In this document: positions 6,687-14,257 of the stretch, piece after piece
How positions within the stretch are numbered: position 1 is the first letter of the stretch
Layout: each line of letters opens with the position of its first letter
Assembly: GCF_003481705.1 (NCBI RefSeq)
Contig: NZ_QULN01000017.1
Span: forward strand, 1-28,604
From: Butyricicoccus sp. OM04-18BH
Lineage (GTDB): Bacteria; Bacillota; Clostridia; Oscillospirales; Butyricicoccaceae
Direction of reading: 5' to 3'
DNA length: 28,604 bases
Program-made: the position numbers and the translations under genes
Notes under the pieces: model-generated
Seen by the model: only the letters and a program-made list of their open reading frames with translations
Told to the model about the DNA's origin: nothing
The model's database searches: none

Positions 6687-7094
6687 ATGTATACACCTAA
6701 GAAGGCTTATTTCTATGGCACCGGCAGAAGAAAGTCCTCTGTTGCCCGCGTTCGTCTTTTCCCGGGCGGCACCGGTGAGATCAAGATCAACAACCGTACC
6801 ATCGACAACTACTTCGGTCTCGAGACCCTGAAGATGGTTTGCCGTCAGCCGTTCGAAGTAACCGGCACCGAGGGCAAGTTCGATGTAGAGTGCACTGTTT
6901 CCGGCGGCGGTTTCACCGGCCAGGCAGGCGCTATCCGTCACGGCATCGCTCGTGCACTGCTTCAGGCTGATTCCGATCAGTACCGCGCAGCTCTGAAGGC
7001 TGCCGGCTTCCTGACTCGTGATCCGCGTATGAAGGAGCGTAAGAAGTACGGCCTCAAAGCAGCTCGTCGCGCTCCGCAGTTCAGCAAGCGATAA
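6687..7094 (+). CDS. rpsI: 30S ribosomal protein S9
   Basis: The protein has 135 residues, close to the usual 130. It contains [36 protein letters not shown], the [18 protein letters not shown] stretch and ends in QFSKR, the conserved C-terminal tail that reaches the ribosomal P site. AGGGAGGAAC lies before the ATG. It is co-transcribed with rplM and closed by a terminator at 7126-7160. The 3' end of rpsI is a known integration site for some ICEs, and decayed ICE genes start just downstream; the gene itself is intact. Confidence 0.98.
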   Translation: MYTPKKAYFYGTGRRKSSVARVRLFPGGTGEIKINNRTIDNYFGLETLKMVCRQPFEVTGTEGKFDVECTVSGGGFTGQAGAIRHGIARALLQADSDQYRAALKAAGFLTRDPRMKERKKYGLKAARRAPQFSKR

Positions 7095-7125
7095 TCGACT
7101 GCTCAGACTATATCAAAATGGTTCA

Positions 7126-7160
7126 AAAAGCCCGGAAAATCAAGGTTTTCCGGGCTTTTG
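7126..7160 (+). terminator. Terminator of the rplM-rpsI operon
   Basis: Arms AAAAGCCCGGAAAA and TTTTCCGGGCTTTT enclose a 6-base loop. It is symmetrical and may work in both directions. A very similar hairpin lies at 26695-26730 in element C. Confidence 0.9.
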
Positions 7161-7204
7161 CTATATCTAAACGGGCTGATATGGTTTGAGCAAATTTGGC
7201 AAAA

Positions 7205-7303
7205 CGAGAGCCGATTTCATCTAATTTTTAGTGGTCCGCAAGTGGTTAACTGGCCAAAAAGAGGGGGAAGTGGTTCCCAAAGTGGTTAACCGAGAGCCGA
7301 TTT
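7205..7303 (+). repeat. Direct-repeat cluster at the left end of element B
   Basis: CGAGAGCCGATTT occurs at 7205-7217 and 7291-7303. AAGTGGTTAAC occurs at 7240-7250 and 7280-7290, with a partial AAGTGGTT at 7268-7275. The spacing suggests protein-binding iterons or integrase arm sites. The surrounding 7161-7548 has no gene: only these repeats and two terminators. Confidence 0.6.
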
Positions 7304-7399
7304 TTGGGGTGCTTTTCATCCCTCCTTTCCCTCGTTTTTTGGCTGTGGCAGTTTGGCATAGTTTGAGCTAATTTGAATAATTGAATATGAATTTGATGT

Positions 7400-7430
7400 A
7401 GCACACAGTATAAATGCTGGGTGCTTTTTT
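7400..7430 (+). terminator. Terminator upstream of the parA remnant
   Basis: Arms AGCACACAG and CTGGGTGCT (one mismatch) are followed by TTTTTT. Confidence 0.6.
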
Positions 7431-7463
7431 CATTTCAGGAACTCGTATTCCGGTGATAGAAAG

Positions 7464-7503
7464 AGCCGTCACTTCACTTTTTATTTTGGAGTGGCGGCTT
7501 TTT
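7464..7503 (+). terminator. Second terminator or attenuator upstream of parA
   Basis: Arms AGCCGTCACT and AGTGGCGGCT are followed by a TTTTT tract, 45 bases before the parA ATG. The tandem arrangement could attenuate parAB transcription. Confidence 0.65.
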
Positions 7504-7548
7504 CTATTTCCAGAAGCAACAGCAACAATTAGAAATGAGGTGAAGTCA

Positions 7549-8022
7549 ATGAACACGCAAATCATCGCCATCGCCAACCAGAAAGGCGGCGTTGGCAAAA
7601 CAACAACCTGTGCGAACTTGGGAATCGGGCTGGCCGCTGCGAACAGGATCATAATTCCCGTTCAGGCAGAGTATCTGCCCGCCAAAGGGCTGGAACAGCT
7701 GCTCTCCACGGTAAACAAGGTAAAGCGGCAGATCAACCCCAAGCTCCAGATAGACGGTATCCTGCTGACGATGGTGGACAGCCGAACCAACTTTGCCAAA
7801 GAGATCTCCGCGCTCCTGCGGGAGACCTATGGCAGCAAGATCAAAGTATTCGGCACAGAGATTCCGCACTCTGTCCGGGCAAAGGAAATCAGTGCAGAGG
7901 GAAAAAGTATTTTCGCCCACGATCCCGGTGGCAAGGTGGCAGAGGGCTACAAAAATATAACGAAGGAGGTGTTGAAACTTGAAAAGCAGCGTGAAAAAAA
8001 TAGAGCTGGCCTCGGTAGATGA
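7549..8022 (+). pseudogene. parA: ParA-type ATPase with a large internal deletion
   Basis: The remaining frame has 157 residues, whereas ICE/plasmid ParA proteins of this type have about 250-275. The deviant Walker A motif QKGGVGKTTT (11-20) is intact. At about residue 29 the text jumps from the first helix (LGIGLA) to AANRIIIPVQAEYLPAKG, which normally lies after the Walker B region, so roughly 90-100 residues with the Walker B aspartate are missing while the frame is kept. The C-terminal half (TMVDSRTNFAKE, FGTEIPHSVRAKEIS) is well preserved. ParA ATPases partition DNA together with ParB. This copy should not cycle ATP normally. AGGTGA precedes the ATG at 7549. It overlaps the parB start. 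Confidence 0.88.
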
Positions 8023-8703
8023 TCTGTTCTCCACCGAAGAAGGCCGTCAAGATGCAAAGCTGGAAAAGATTCAGGAGATTCCGCTGTCTGAGCTGCATCC
8101 CTTTAAGAACCATCCATTCAAAGTCAAGGATGACGAAGCCATGATGGAGACCGCTGACAGTATCAAGCAGTATGGCGTTCTGGTTCCGGCGATTGCTCGA
8201 CCGGACCCGGAGGGCGGTTATGAGCTGGTAGCTGGACACAGGCGGCACAGAGCCCGATGGTAGGAAATCCAGAGATGTTTTAGCTGAACAGGTTGGACAG
8301 AGTAAGAATCAAATTCAGAGATTTATCCGTCTGACCGAGCTTATTCCCGAACTGCTGGATATGGTGGATGAAAAGAAGATTGCTCTGAACCCTGCCTATG
8401 AGCTGTCCTTTCTCAAAAAGGAAGAACAGGTAGACCTGCTGGACGCGATGAACAGCGAACAGGCTACCTCTTCTCTTTCTCAAGCCCAGCGGCTCAAGAA
8501 ATACAGTCAGGAGGGGCATCTGACCCTCGATATGATGCGTGTCATCATGGGTGAGGAAAAGCGATCTGGACCGAGTGACATTTACCTTTGACACCTTGCG
8601 AAAGTATTTCCCTAAAAGCTATACGCCCCAGCGGATGCAGGAAACTATTATCAAGCTGCTGGAACAGTGGCAGAAAAAACGCCAGAGAGACCAGGAACGA
8701 TGA
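7979..8703 (+). pseudogene. parB: ParB-type partition protein, broken by deletion and frameshift
   Basis: Pieces in three reading frames make up one ParB. The N-terminal piece (TTG 7979 to TAG 8263) covers the ParB nuclease-like domain start (IPLSELHPFKNHPF, YELVAGHRRHRA). A middle piece (about 8264-8593) holds the HTH region (AEQVGQSKNQIQRFIRLTEL, ALNPAYELSFL). A C-terminal piece (about 8568-8703) holds VTFTFDTLRKYFPKSYTP. The first junction removes about 60 residues after the arginine-rich motif; the second looks like a lost A near 8565. ParB binds centromere-like sites and stimulates ParA. With parA also deleted, the module is dead. Confidence 0.85.
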
Positions 8704-8715
8704 AAGGAGCCGCCT

Positions 8716-8991
8716 ATGAAAGATATTTCAGCAAGGGAGCTGAAAGGACATAACATTCTCGCCGTAGAGAGGTTTTGGGATGACACCCGCTGGATGATTG
8801 AGTTTTCCGTCCTGCGTCCAAGCACAGCTTACGGCAGTCCCGGAGAGGAAATGCGGCTGTTTTTGACCGAGGACGGGTATCAGGCCGCTCTGCAAAGCCA
8901 GCAGCGCCGGGAGATCAAGATCAAGCGTTACGCTCGTGTGATTGAGGGACATATCCCCGATTTCAAACCGGGAAAACGCCGCCGCGCATAA
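8716..8991 (+). CDS. Conserved ICE-associated hypothetical protein
   Basis: The protein has 91 residues and begins MKDISARELKGHNIL, continuing with WDDTRWMIEFSVLRP and ending in a basic tail (PGKRRRA). AAGGAG precedes the ATG. I know of no function. It follows parB by 12 bases in the same direction, the place such small proteins occupy in related ICEs. The frame is complete and has ordinary codon use, so it may be intact, although its neighbours are broken. Confidence 0.6.
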   Translation: MKDISARELKGHNILAVERFWDDTRWMIEFSVLRPSTAYGSPGEEMRLFLTEDGYQAALQSQQRREIKIKRYARVIEGHIPDFKPGKRRRA

Positions 8992-9015
8992 ACCCATACA
9001 ACGAAAGGAATGACT

Positions 9016-9201
9016 ATGTGTACGGTAAAGGAAATTCAAGAAGCAATCCGGGAAAATTGCAAATCTCAGCATGACATGGATACAACGGATATTGACCGCG
9101 TGATGCAAACACTTCCTTTCGCCCAGGAGGAGCCATTTACAGAGGCGCGTCCTCAAAAGCCGCTGTTTTGGTTTTATGCAAGAAAATTTGAAAAGTGTTG
9201 A
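9016..9201 (+). CDS. Small hypothetical protein, possibly truncated
   Basis: The frame gives about 61 residues (MCTVKEIQEAIREN...). GAAAGGAATG lies just before, so either ATG 9010 or 9016 could be the start; 9016 has the better spacing to the AAAGGA. No family recognised. Its end runs straight into the pcfB fragment (9202), suggesting that the last residues (FWFYARKFEKC) may come from a deletion junction. Confidence 0.4.
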   Translation: MCTVKEIQEAIRENCKSQHDMDTTDIDRVMQTLPFAQEEPFTEARPQKPLFWFYARKFEKC

Positions 9202-9330
9202 ACACCGCACGGAAAACAGACTGTGAAGCAGCTTGTCGGGCAGAATCAGGGAATATCCAACATTGAGATCACAGATCCCTCTATCAAGGAGTTTGAGAAA
9301 ATCGCCCGGAAATATGTAGTTTACATTTTT
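9202..9330 (+). pseudogene. pcfB: PcfB (DUF3801) fragment
   Basis: An open stretch without its own start codon encodes HGKQTVKQLVGQNQG, SNIEI and FEKIARKY, which is the central part of PcfB/DUF3801 relaxosome-associated proteins encoded next to the coupling protein in conjugative elements. Both ends are missing: the N-terminal part is replaced by the small ORF before it, and after KIARKYVVYIF the similarity stops where the opposite-strand AlbA_2 remnant begins. Confidence 0.65.
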
Positions 9331-10047
9331 CAAGATGACTCTGAAATCTGCCGCTGTTCAGTAAATAAATCAAATTCCCCTCGTATTCTTTATCGTCCAA
9401 CGCATCATCAAAGATAGAGCCTTTTTCCAAGCTATTCCACCGGGTACAGAACATACGGGAGTTATCAATTGTGTGCTGATCGGTCATGAGCTTTCCGGCA
9501 TTGGTCAGGAGTCCATTTTTATCAGTCAAACCAAAGGAAACATAATCGGATGGCTCAAAGCGGAGACCGGTCCGTTCCAGATAGGTTGCTTCCAGAAGTG
9601 TAAAGCTGTAATCCTTTTTCACAGCTTCTGTTGTTAAGGTGTCAAAGGACTGATTGGTTCCCTTTAAGATCAGTTCATTCACAATGTAATCCGGTGCAAT
9701 TACGCTTTCATTTCCAACACGGATGTATGCTTCCATCACGCCGTCTGCCTTGTAATAGTATGGGGTGCTGCGGCCGGGAGAAACCTCCAGAGCCAACAGG
9801 TTTTTACCATCCTCCTGCAATGGCTTTAAGATAAACTGCGGTAATGGTGTGATACGTTCTTTGATTAAGCGGCTGATCGCCTCAGCATCCTTTTGAACAT
9901 CGGACAAGCCGATAGGCTCCCGGTCATCGGAGACTCCGAAAAACAGAGTGCCGCCGATCCCATTGGAAAAGGTACTGATACTTTTTAACCAGCTTTTTGG
10001 CTTTTTTGTTTCGAGAGCAACTTTGAAATCACGATTCCTAATTTCAT
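9284..10047 (-). pseudogene. AlbA_2 (Schlafen-like) ATP-binding protein remnant
   Basis: Conserved text runs from KPKSWLKSISTFSNGIGGT through FFGVSDDREPIGL (the AlbA_2 domain) to STPYYYKADGVMEAYIRVG and the later EYEGNLIYLL. Full-length proteins of this group extend well past 400 residues and continue after this point; here the similarity ends near 9365 and the last 20-25 residues are antisense to the pcfB fragment. At the start, ATG 10047 with AAGGAG upstream leads into the wrong frame after three codons; one lost A near 10037 would restore it. So it is damaged at both ends. Such proteins are frequent accessory or putative regulatory proteins in ICEs. Confidence 0.75.
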
Positions 10048-10139
10048 AGCTTTCTCTATCTCCTTAAAAAGTCTTGATTTTCAAGGGCTTCCGGAATCTG
10101 GCACGCTTGGATTACGCCATTTTCGCATGGACTTATATG

Positions 10140-11006
10140 TTAGGAAACCCTGCCTGATTCGAATTGCCGCACAGCTTGATCCAAAGATTCGGATGTGACA
10201 TGGACGTCTCTGTCCATCGTTGTTTTTATACTTGCGTGACCAAGCAACTTTTGAAGAACCTTGGGCTGCACGCCGCTTTCATTCGCTCTCGTGGCGTAGG
10301 TATGGCGTAAAGCGTGCATACAGAATTTTTCAATTCCCGCTTCGTCACATAGCTTATAAAGGTGGGTATCATAGGAACTGTTTTTTGCCGGTTCCCCGGT
10401 ACGCCAGTTGATAAAGACAAGATCGCGCATGACCAGCCGGGAGATTGCCCCCGTCCGCCGGTCGATATATTCCAGTGTTTGCGAGAGCAGCGGAGATTCC
10501 TTTTGCCAAGGGAGCTTGTCCTTGATTTCTTTCAGAATTTCATAGGCCCGATCTGTCAGCGGGATGGTGCGATAGCTTTGCTGTGTTTTCGGAGATCCTG
10601 GACGCCAAAAATGCTGCTTGTGACGATACTCCAAGGTTTTATTGACCGTCAGCGTCCGATTCTGAAAATCTATTGCATCCCACGTCAGTCCGATCATCTC
10701 GCCGGTACGCAAGCCGGTTTCAAGGATCAGTGCGTACTGATTGTAGTTGTGGGAACGTTTCGCAACTTCAAGAAATCTGATTTGCTCATCCCGCGTCAAA
10801 AAGTGAATGTCGTCCGGCGCTCGGACCGGCTTTGTGCAGCGAACGCCGTCCATCGGGTGCTTGTAAATCAAATCGTTCATCTTCGCAGCCTTGAGCAAGG
10901 TTCCCATCGTGATATAGGTCTGCCGGATGGTAGACCCTGCATAATCCGCATCCATGGAAAGCAGCACTTTTTTGCAGTGCATGGGCTTCACATCGGAAAG
11001 GAGCAT
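10140..11006 (-). pseudogene. int: Inactivated tyrosine integrase (catalytic Tyr to Asp, N-terminus lost)
   Basis: The remaining 288 residues cover part of the core-binding domain and the whole catalytic domain. Arg100 (ETGLRTGEMIG), Lys140, His231 and Arg234 (HALRHTYAT) and His257 (LLGHAS) are in place. The nucleophile is not: the motif reads TTMDRDVHV, where the family has TTMDRYVHV. Codon 10206-10208 is GAC instead of TAC. About 100 N-terminal residues normally found after the xis gene are absent, and the frame opens only 7 bases after the xis stop, which marks a deletion. The enzyme cannot form the covalent DNA link, so element B cannot be excised by it. Confidence 0.9.
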
Positions 11007-11013
11007 TTTGCCG

Positions 11014-11217
11014 TCAGATCACCAGCTTTTGGCTGATATAGTCCTCAAATTCCTTCCGTTTGACAAGCTTTTTCGTCCCGACGAACAAAACGAAGGGGCA
11101 GTTGGGCGCTCTCAGCATACTGTCGATCTTGTTGATGCCGATGTTGCTGTATTCTGCCGCTTCTCTGGCGGTCAGTGTCATTTTGAGGTGGATGGGGACG
11201 GTGAGAACGTTGTCCAT
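11014..11217 (-). CDS. xis: Tn916-type excisionase
   Basis: The protein has 67 residues, the usual full length, with the winged-helix pattern LTAREAAEYSNIGINKIDSML, PFVLFVGTKKLVKRKEFEDYI. Xis bends DNA at the element ends and directs integrase towards excision. The ribosome binding site is poor (AGCCGAGAATTTTCT), perhaps because the upstream DNA was rearranged. It immediately precedes the mutated integrase. It looks intact and could in principle assist a related integrase elsewhere. Confidence 0.88.
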   Translation of the reverse strand: MDNVLTVPIHLKMTLTAREAAEYSNIGINKIDSMLRAPNCPFVLFVGTKKLVKRKEFEDYISQKLVI

Positions 11218-11316
11218 AGAAAATTCTCGGCTATGTAGACAAATAGAATTCGATTTCGCGGCTGCGAGGGAAATCGTATTGCCGTGCGGCTTTGGCGGTG
11301 CGGCAAGGCTTGCTAT

Positions 11317-11718
11317 TCAAGAGCTTTTCGCCCCCAAATTGTCTACGCCCGACCGCCGTTTGCGGGCGGATTTCGCTTTCTGCTGGCGGTGAACCTCCTT
11401 GGCGCAGTCCCGGCAGTATTTCGCCCGGCCGGAGCGGGTGAGGATGCCCCGGCCGCAGACTGCGCAGCGGCGAAGCTTCTTGGGGCTGCGAATGGATTGT
11501 TCCCGCTTTGGCTGCTGGGGCAGCACGGCGCGGCGAAACCACCGGCAAAGTAGACTTCGAGAGATGTGCTGCGGACAAACGCCGTCCAGCAGCAGGCACT
11601 CGCCGCCTGAAAAGTTGCAGCAGCGCTTCGTAAGCCCGCGCACGCTGCGGAGCTGCCCTGGCGTCAGGCGAAAGAGCGAGCCGTCTGGCAGGCGTTCGAT
11701 GGGGTCAAGTCTGTGCAT
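11317..11718 (-). CDS. Cysteine-rich VLP domain protein, second copy
   Basis: The protein has 133 residues from ATG 11718, with AAAGGAGG 6 bases upstream. The order matches the copy at 604-1005: LTPGQLRSVRGLTKRCCNF, a cysteine cluster (CLLLDGVCPQ), LCRWFRRAVLP, then the zinc-ribbon-like CAVCGRGILTRSGRAKYC and a basic tail. The two copies are clearly paralogous but diverged, so they came with different elements rather than by recent duplication. The frame is also open upstream to 11802; see the entry at 11664-12161. Confidence 0.83.
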   Translation of the reverse strand: MHRLDPIERLPDGSLFRLTPGQLRSVRGLTKRCCNFSGGECLLLDGVCPQHISRSLLCRWFRRAVLPQQPKREQSIRSPKKLRRCAVCGRGILTRSGRAKYCRDCAKEVHRQQKAKSARKRRSGVDNLGAKSS

Positions 11719-12161
11719 CTTCGCCCTCCTTTGCGATGAGTTTTGCGTCTGCAAAAGCTGGGCGAACGCCCGATAGAGCGCGGCCTGCCGCCGCTCGACC
11801 ACGCCGCGATTCTGCTGCAGCGGATGGCGCGCTCCGCGTACTCGTCATCAACATAAGTGAAGGGCTTGCTCTTAGACTCCGAAAAGCCGTATTCATACAC
11901 TTCGCGGACAGTACCTTCGTCGATCTCGCGCTGGGTCTGGCGGACGTATTTATCCCGCAGCACACCATCGACTTCGACCTGCTCGCAGAAGGAGGCGTAC
12001 CGGATGAGGTAGTAATGCTCGTTGTCTTCTTTGGCAAAGCTGGCATCCTTGCAGACCACGATGGACTCGCCGGTGTCGATGTCCTTGAGCACCCGGACAA
12101 CGAAGATGGGCTTTCCGTCGTACCGCGTATAAAACCCGGCAAATACACGTTTCAGTGCCAT
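11664..12161 (-). CDS. ICE-associated hypothetical protein, probable 3' frameshift
   Basis: The first about 118 residues (MALKRVFAGFYTRYDGKPIF to YAERAIRCSRIA) read like a real mixed alpha/beta protein with no family I recognise. AAGGAGGG precedes the ATG at 12161. From about 11790 the frame changes character (Arg/Ser/Gly-rich, ending in TARSFA) and overlaps the Cys-rich VLP gene by 55 bases. In another frame the same DNA encodes VVERRQAALYRAFAQLLQTQ with a G/C-rich third position, so one base has probably been lost near 11787. The true C-terminus is uncertain. It is the first gene of the leftward part of element B. Confidence 0.6.
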   Translation of the reverse strand: MALKRVFAGFYTRYDGKPIFVVRVLKDIDTGESIVVCKDASFAKEDNEHYYLIRYASFCEQVEVDGVLRDKYVRQTQREIDEGTVREVYEYGFSESKSKPFTYVDDEYAERAIRCSRIAAWSSGGRPRSIGRSPSFCRRKTHRKGGRRCTDLTPSNACQTARSFA

Positions 12162-12192
12162 AAGAAAGCCCTCCTTCCGCCGATTTTCTTAC

Positions 12193-12201
12193 AGTATAGC
12201 A
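12193..12201 (-). promoter_or_regulatory. Probable extended -10 promoter for the leftward genes of element B
   Basis: On the minus strand TGCTATACT lies about 32 bases before the ATG at 12161, with a weak TTTCTC 17 bases further upstream. The 12202-12367 stretch to the right holds nothing else I can support. Confidence 0.45.
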
Positions 12202-12367
12202 CAGATTTCGGCGGAGAGAAAGAACGGCGTTGGGACGGAGAAAACTGGGATTTGAGAGAACAGCAAGCACAGCCGCTGTCCGGACACGCGGCGATTTTGG
12301 GAGTATCCCAAGCCCCTTGCATTTGGCTCGCAGCCTTATATTCAGGAGGCAGCCGATCATGAATCAT

Positions 12368-13555
12368 TCAGTGGTTGGTGCTTGCTTTCTTCATGAACTC
12401 CAGATAAAGACTGTACAACACAGCACAGACGGGTACGCTGAACAGCATCCCTAAGACGCCGAATGCTTCGCCGCCGATTGTAACAGCCATCAGCACAAGC
12501 AGTCCGGGAAGCCCAACGGACTTGCCGACCACCTTGGGATAAATCAGATTACCCTCCACCTGCTGCAAAATGAGCAGAAAGAGAATGAACCACAGAGCCT
12601 TGCCGGGTTCTGCCAGCAGGATCAAAAACGCGCCAAGACCGCCGCCAATCCATGCGCCAAAAATCGGTACCAGCGCAGTAACGGCCACAAACGCGGAGAC
12701 CGCACCAGCATACGGAATCCCAAGGATCAGCATTCCAAAGAAGCACAGAACGCCGATGATGACCGCTTCGGTAAGCTGTCCGCTGACAAAATTTGCGAAG
12801 GTTTGGTTGGTCAGAAAGGCAATACTCAGAAGCCGCTGTGCCTTCTTTTGCGGAAGGACTGTCACAATGAGTTTTTTCAAATGTGCCGCGACGACTTCCT
12901 TCTTTGCAAGCAGATACAGCGCAAAGACAAGTCCCAAGAGAACATCCACCAAAGCCGACAGGACAGAGGTTGCCGCGCCCCACGTCACGGTGAGGATGCC
13001 GCTTCCCTCATCGCTGATCAAGGCGGTGACCTTCTCGATCAACAGGTCGGAGTCTATGGCGTATTCGGGCAGGACAATGTTATATTTTGCAGCAAACCGG
13101 ACAACGCCTGTCCACCACCGCCCGATTTCCTCCACATAGGCCGGAATGTTTTGAATAAACTCGTCGCCGGACTCCCGCAGGCTGGGGATCATCATAAACA
13201 CCACGGCAAACAGAATCCCAAGAACGAGCACGGTGCTTGCGCTCAGGCACACAGGGCGGGTCAGCTTTTCAGGAGCCCTTCGGCACACCTTGTTCCAGCA
13301 GCATTCCAACGGTCGAAGGACTATGTTAATCAAAAACGCAATTGCGCCACCGATCAGAAATGGCGTGAACAGCGCAAGCACCTTGCCGAGAAAACGCAAA
13401 ACAGCGTCAAGGTTTACCAGTGCCCACGCAAATACAATCAGCAGCACCAATGCGCGGATAATGTAACGAATAATCGCCTTGTCCGGCCATTTGCGTTCCT
13501 GCGGCGCGGAATCCTCATTTCTGTTACCGGCTGTGTTTTGCGGTTTCTTCGCCAT
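12368..13555 (-). CDS. AI-2E family membrane permease
   Basis: The protein has 395 residues in the PerM/YdiK/TqsA (AI-2E transporter) family: a charged N-terminus, paired hydrophobic segments near residues 30-80, a soluble middle part (about 120-190) and four or five further segments. Typical motifs are FLIGGAIAFLINIVLRPLE, the GIPYAG and ALVPIFGAWIGG region, and QQVEGNLIYPKVVGKSVGLP. Members export small molecules or ions; some act as Na+/Li+ antiporters, so the AI-2 label is not evidence of a substrate. AAAGGAAG precedes the ATG. It is the last gene of the CNNM-ktrB-ktrA-permease operon, 34 bases after ktrA, which suggests an ion-homeostasis role. Confidence 0.88.
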   Translation of the reverse strand: MAKKPQNTAGNRNEDSAPQERKWPDKAIIRYIIRALVLLIVFAWALVNLDAVLRFLGKVLALFTPFLIGGAIAFLINIVLRPLECCWNKVCRRAPEKLTRPVCLSASTVLVLGILFAVVFMMIPSLRESGDEFIQNIPAYVEEIGRWWTGVVRFAAKYNIVLPEYAIDSDLLIEKVTALISDEGSGILTVTWGAATSVLSALVDVLLGLVFALYLLAKKEVVAAHLKKLIVTVLPQKKAQRLLSIAFLTNQTFANFVSGQLTEAVIIGVLCFFGMLILGIPYAGAVSAFVAVTALVPIFGAWIGGGLGAFLILLAEPGKALWFILFLLILQQVEGNLIYPKVVGKSVGLPGLLVLMAVTIGGEAFGVLGMLFSVPVCAVLYSLYLEFMKKASTNH

Positions 13556-13589
13556 GTTTCTTCCTTTCCACTATTGTGCACAGGCCCAT

Positions 13590-14237
13590 TCAAATCCGAA
13601 AGCACTTTTGCAGCGCTTTATACGCACCCATTGCCAGAATCGTTATGTCATCGGACAATACAGTGTCCGGCGTAACGGAAACATCCGTTTTTCCTGCACG
13701 CTTGATGCCGAGGATATTGATGCCGAACTTTCGGCGAACATTCAGTTCTCCAACGCTTTTCCCGACCCACGCCTCTGGCACCTGAACTTCAAAGATGGCG
13801 TGCTGCTCGTCGATCTCTATATAGTCAAAAATATGGTCGGCAGTGAATCGAATCGCTGCCCATTTTGCCATCTGCTTTTCGGGATAGACCACGTTATCTG
13901 CGCCGTTGCGGAGCAGAAACTTCGCCTGCACGTCGCGTTCGGCGCGGGATACCACGCATTTTGCGCCCAGCTCTTTCAGCAGCGAGGTGGTTTCCAGCGA
14001 GTTCTGGAAGTTGCCGCTGATGGTCACAAAGCAAACGTCAAAATTTCCGATACCGAGCGAACGCAGGAACTCCGCATTGGTGCTGTCGCCGATCTGTGCG
14101 TTGGTGACAAACGGAAGCACATCGTTGATTCGCTCCTCGTTGGTATCAACTGCCATGACCTGATGCCCCAGTTGAGAAAGCTGCATGGCGATATGCCGCC
14201 CAAAGTGGCCTGCTCCAATCAATAAAACATTTTTCAT
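13590..14237 (-). CDS. ktrA: KtrA/TrkA-type potassium channel gating protein
   Basis: The protein has 215 residues, the normal KtrA length. An RCK_N Rossmann domain starts with LIGAGHFGRHIA (glycine-rich nucleotide loop, residues 6-17) and VDTNEERI. An RCK_C domain follows from about 135. The cytoplasmic octameric ring binds ATP/ADP and often c-di-AMP through RCK_C, and opens the KtrB pore. It lies 20 bases after ktrB in the same direction, the conserved partner arrangement. Confidence 0.92.
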   Translation of the reverse strand: MKNVLLIGAGHFGRHIAMQLSQLGHQVMAVDTNEERINDVLPFVTNAQIGDSTNAEFLRSLGIGNFDVCFVTISGNFQNSLETTSLLKELGAKCVVSRAERDVQAKFLLRNGADNVVYPEKQMAKWAAIRFTADHIFDYIEIDEQHAIFEVQVPEAWVGKSVGELNVRRKFGINILGIKRAGKTDVSVTPDTVLSDDITILAMGAYKALQKCFRI

Positions 14238-14257
14238 GGGATAGACAACTCCTTTGC

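Larger units (their letters stand above)
7161..12165. mobile_element. Decayed integrative conjugative element (element B) beside rpsI
   Basis: This segment holds partition-like genes (parA, parB), a pcfB fragment, an AlbA_2 fragment, a mutated integrase, an excisionase and a Cys-rich VLP gene. All are typical of Clostridia ICEs, but the set is far too short (5 kb) for transfer and most genes carry deletions or frameshifts. It lies between rpsI and the unrelated ion-transport operon. Boundaries are approximate; no flanking direct repeat was found by eye. Confidence 0.8.
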
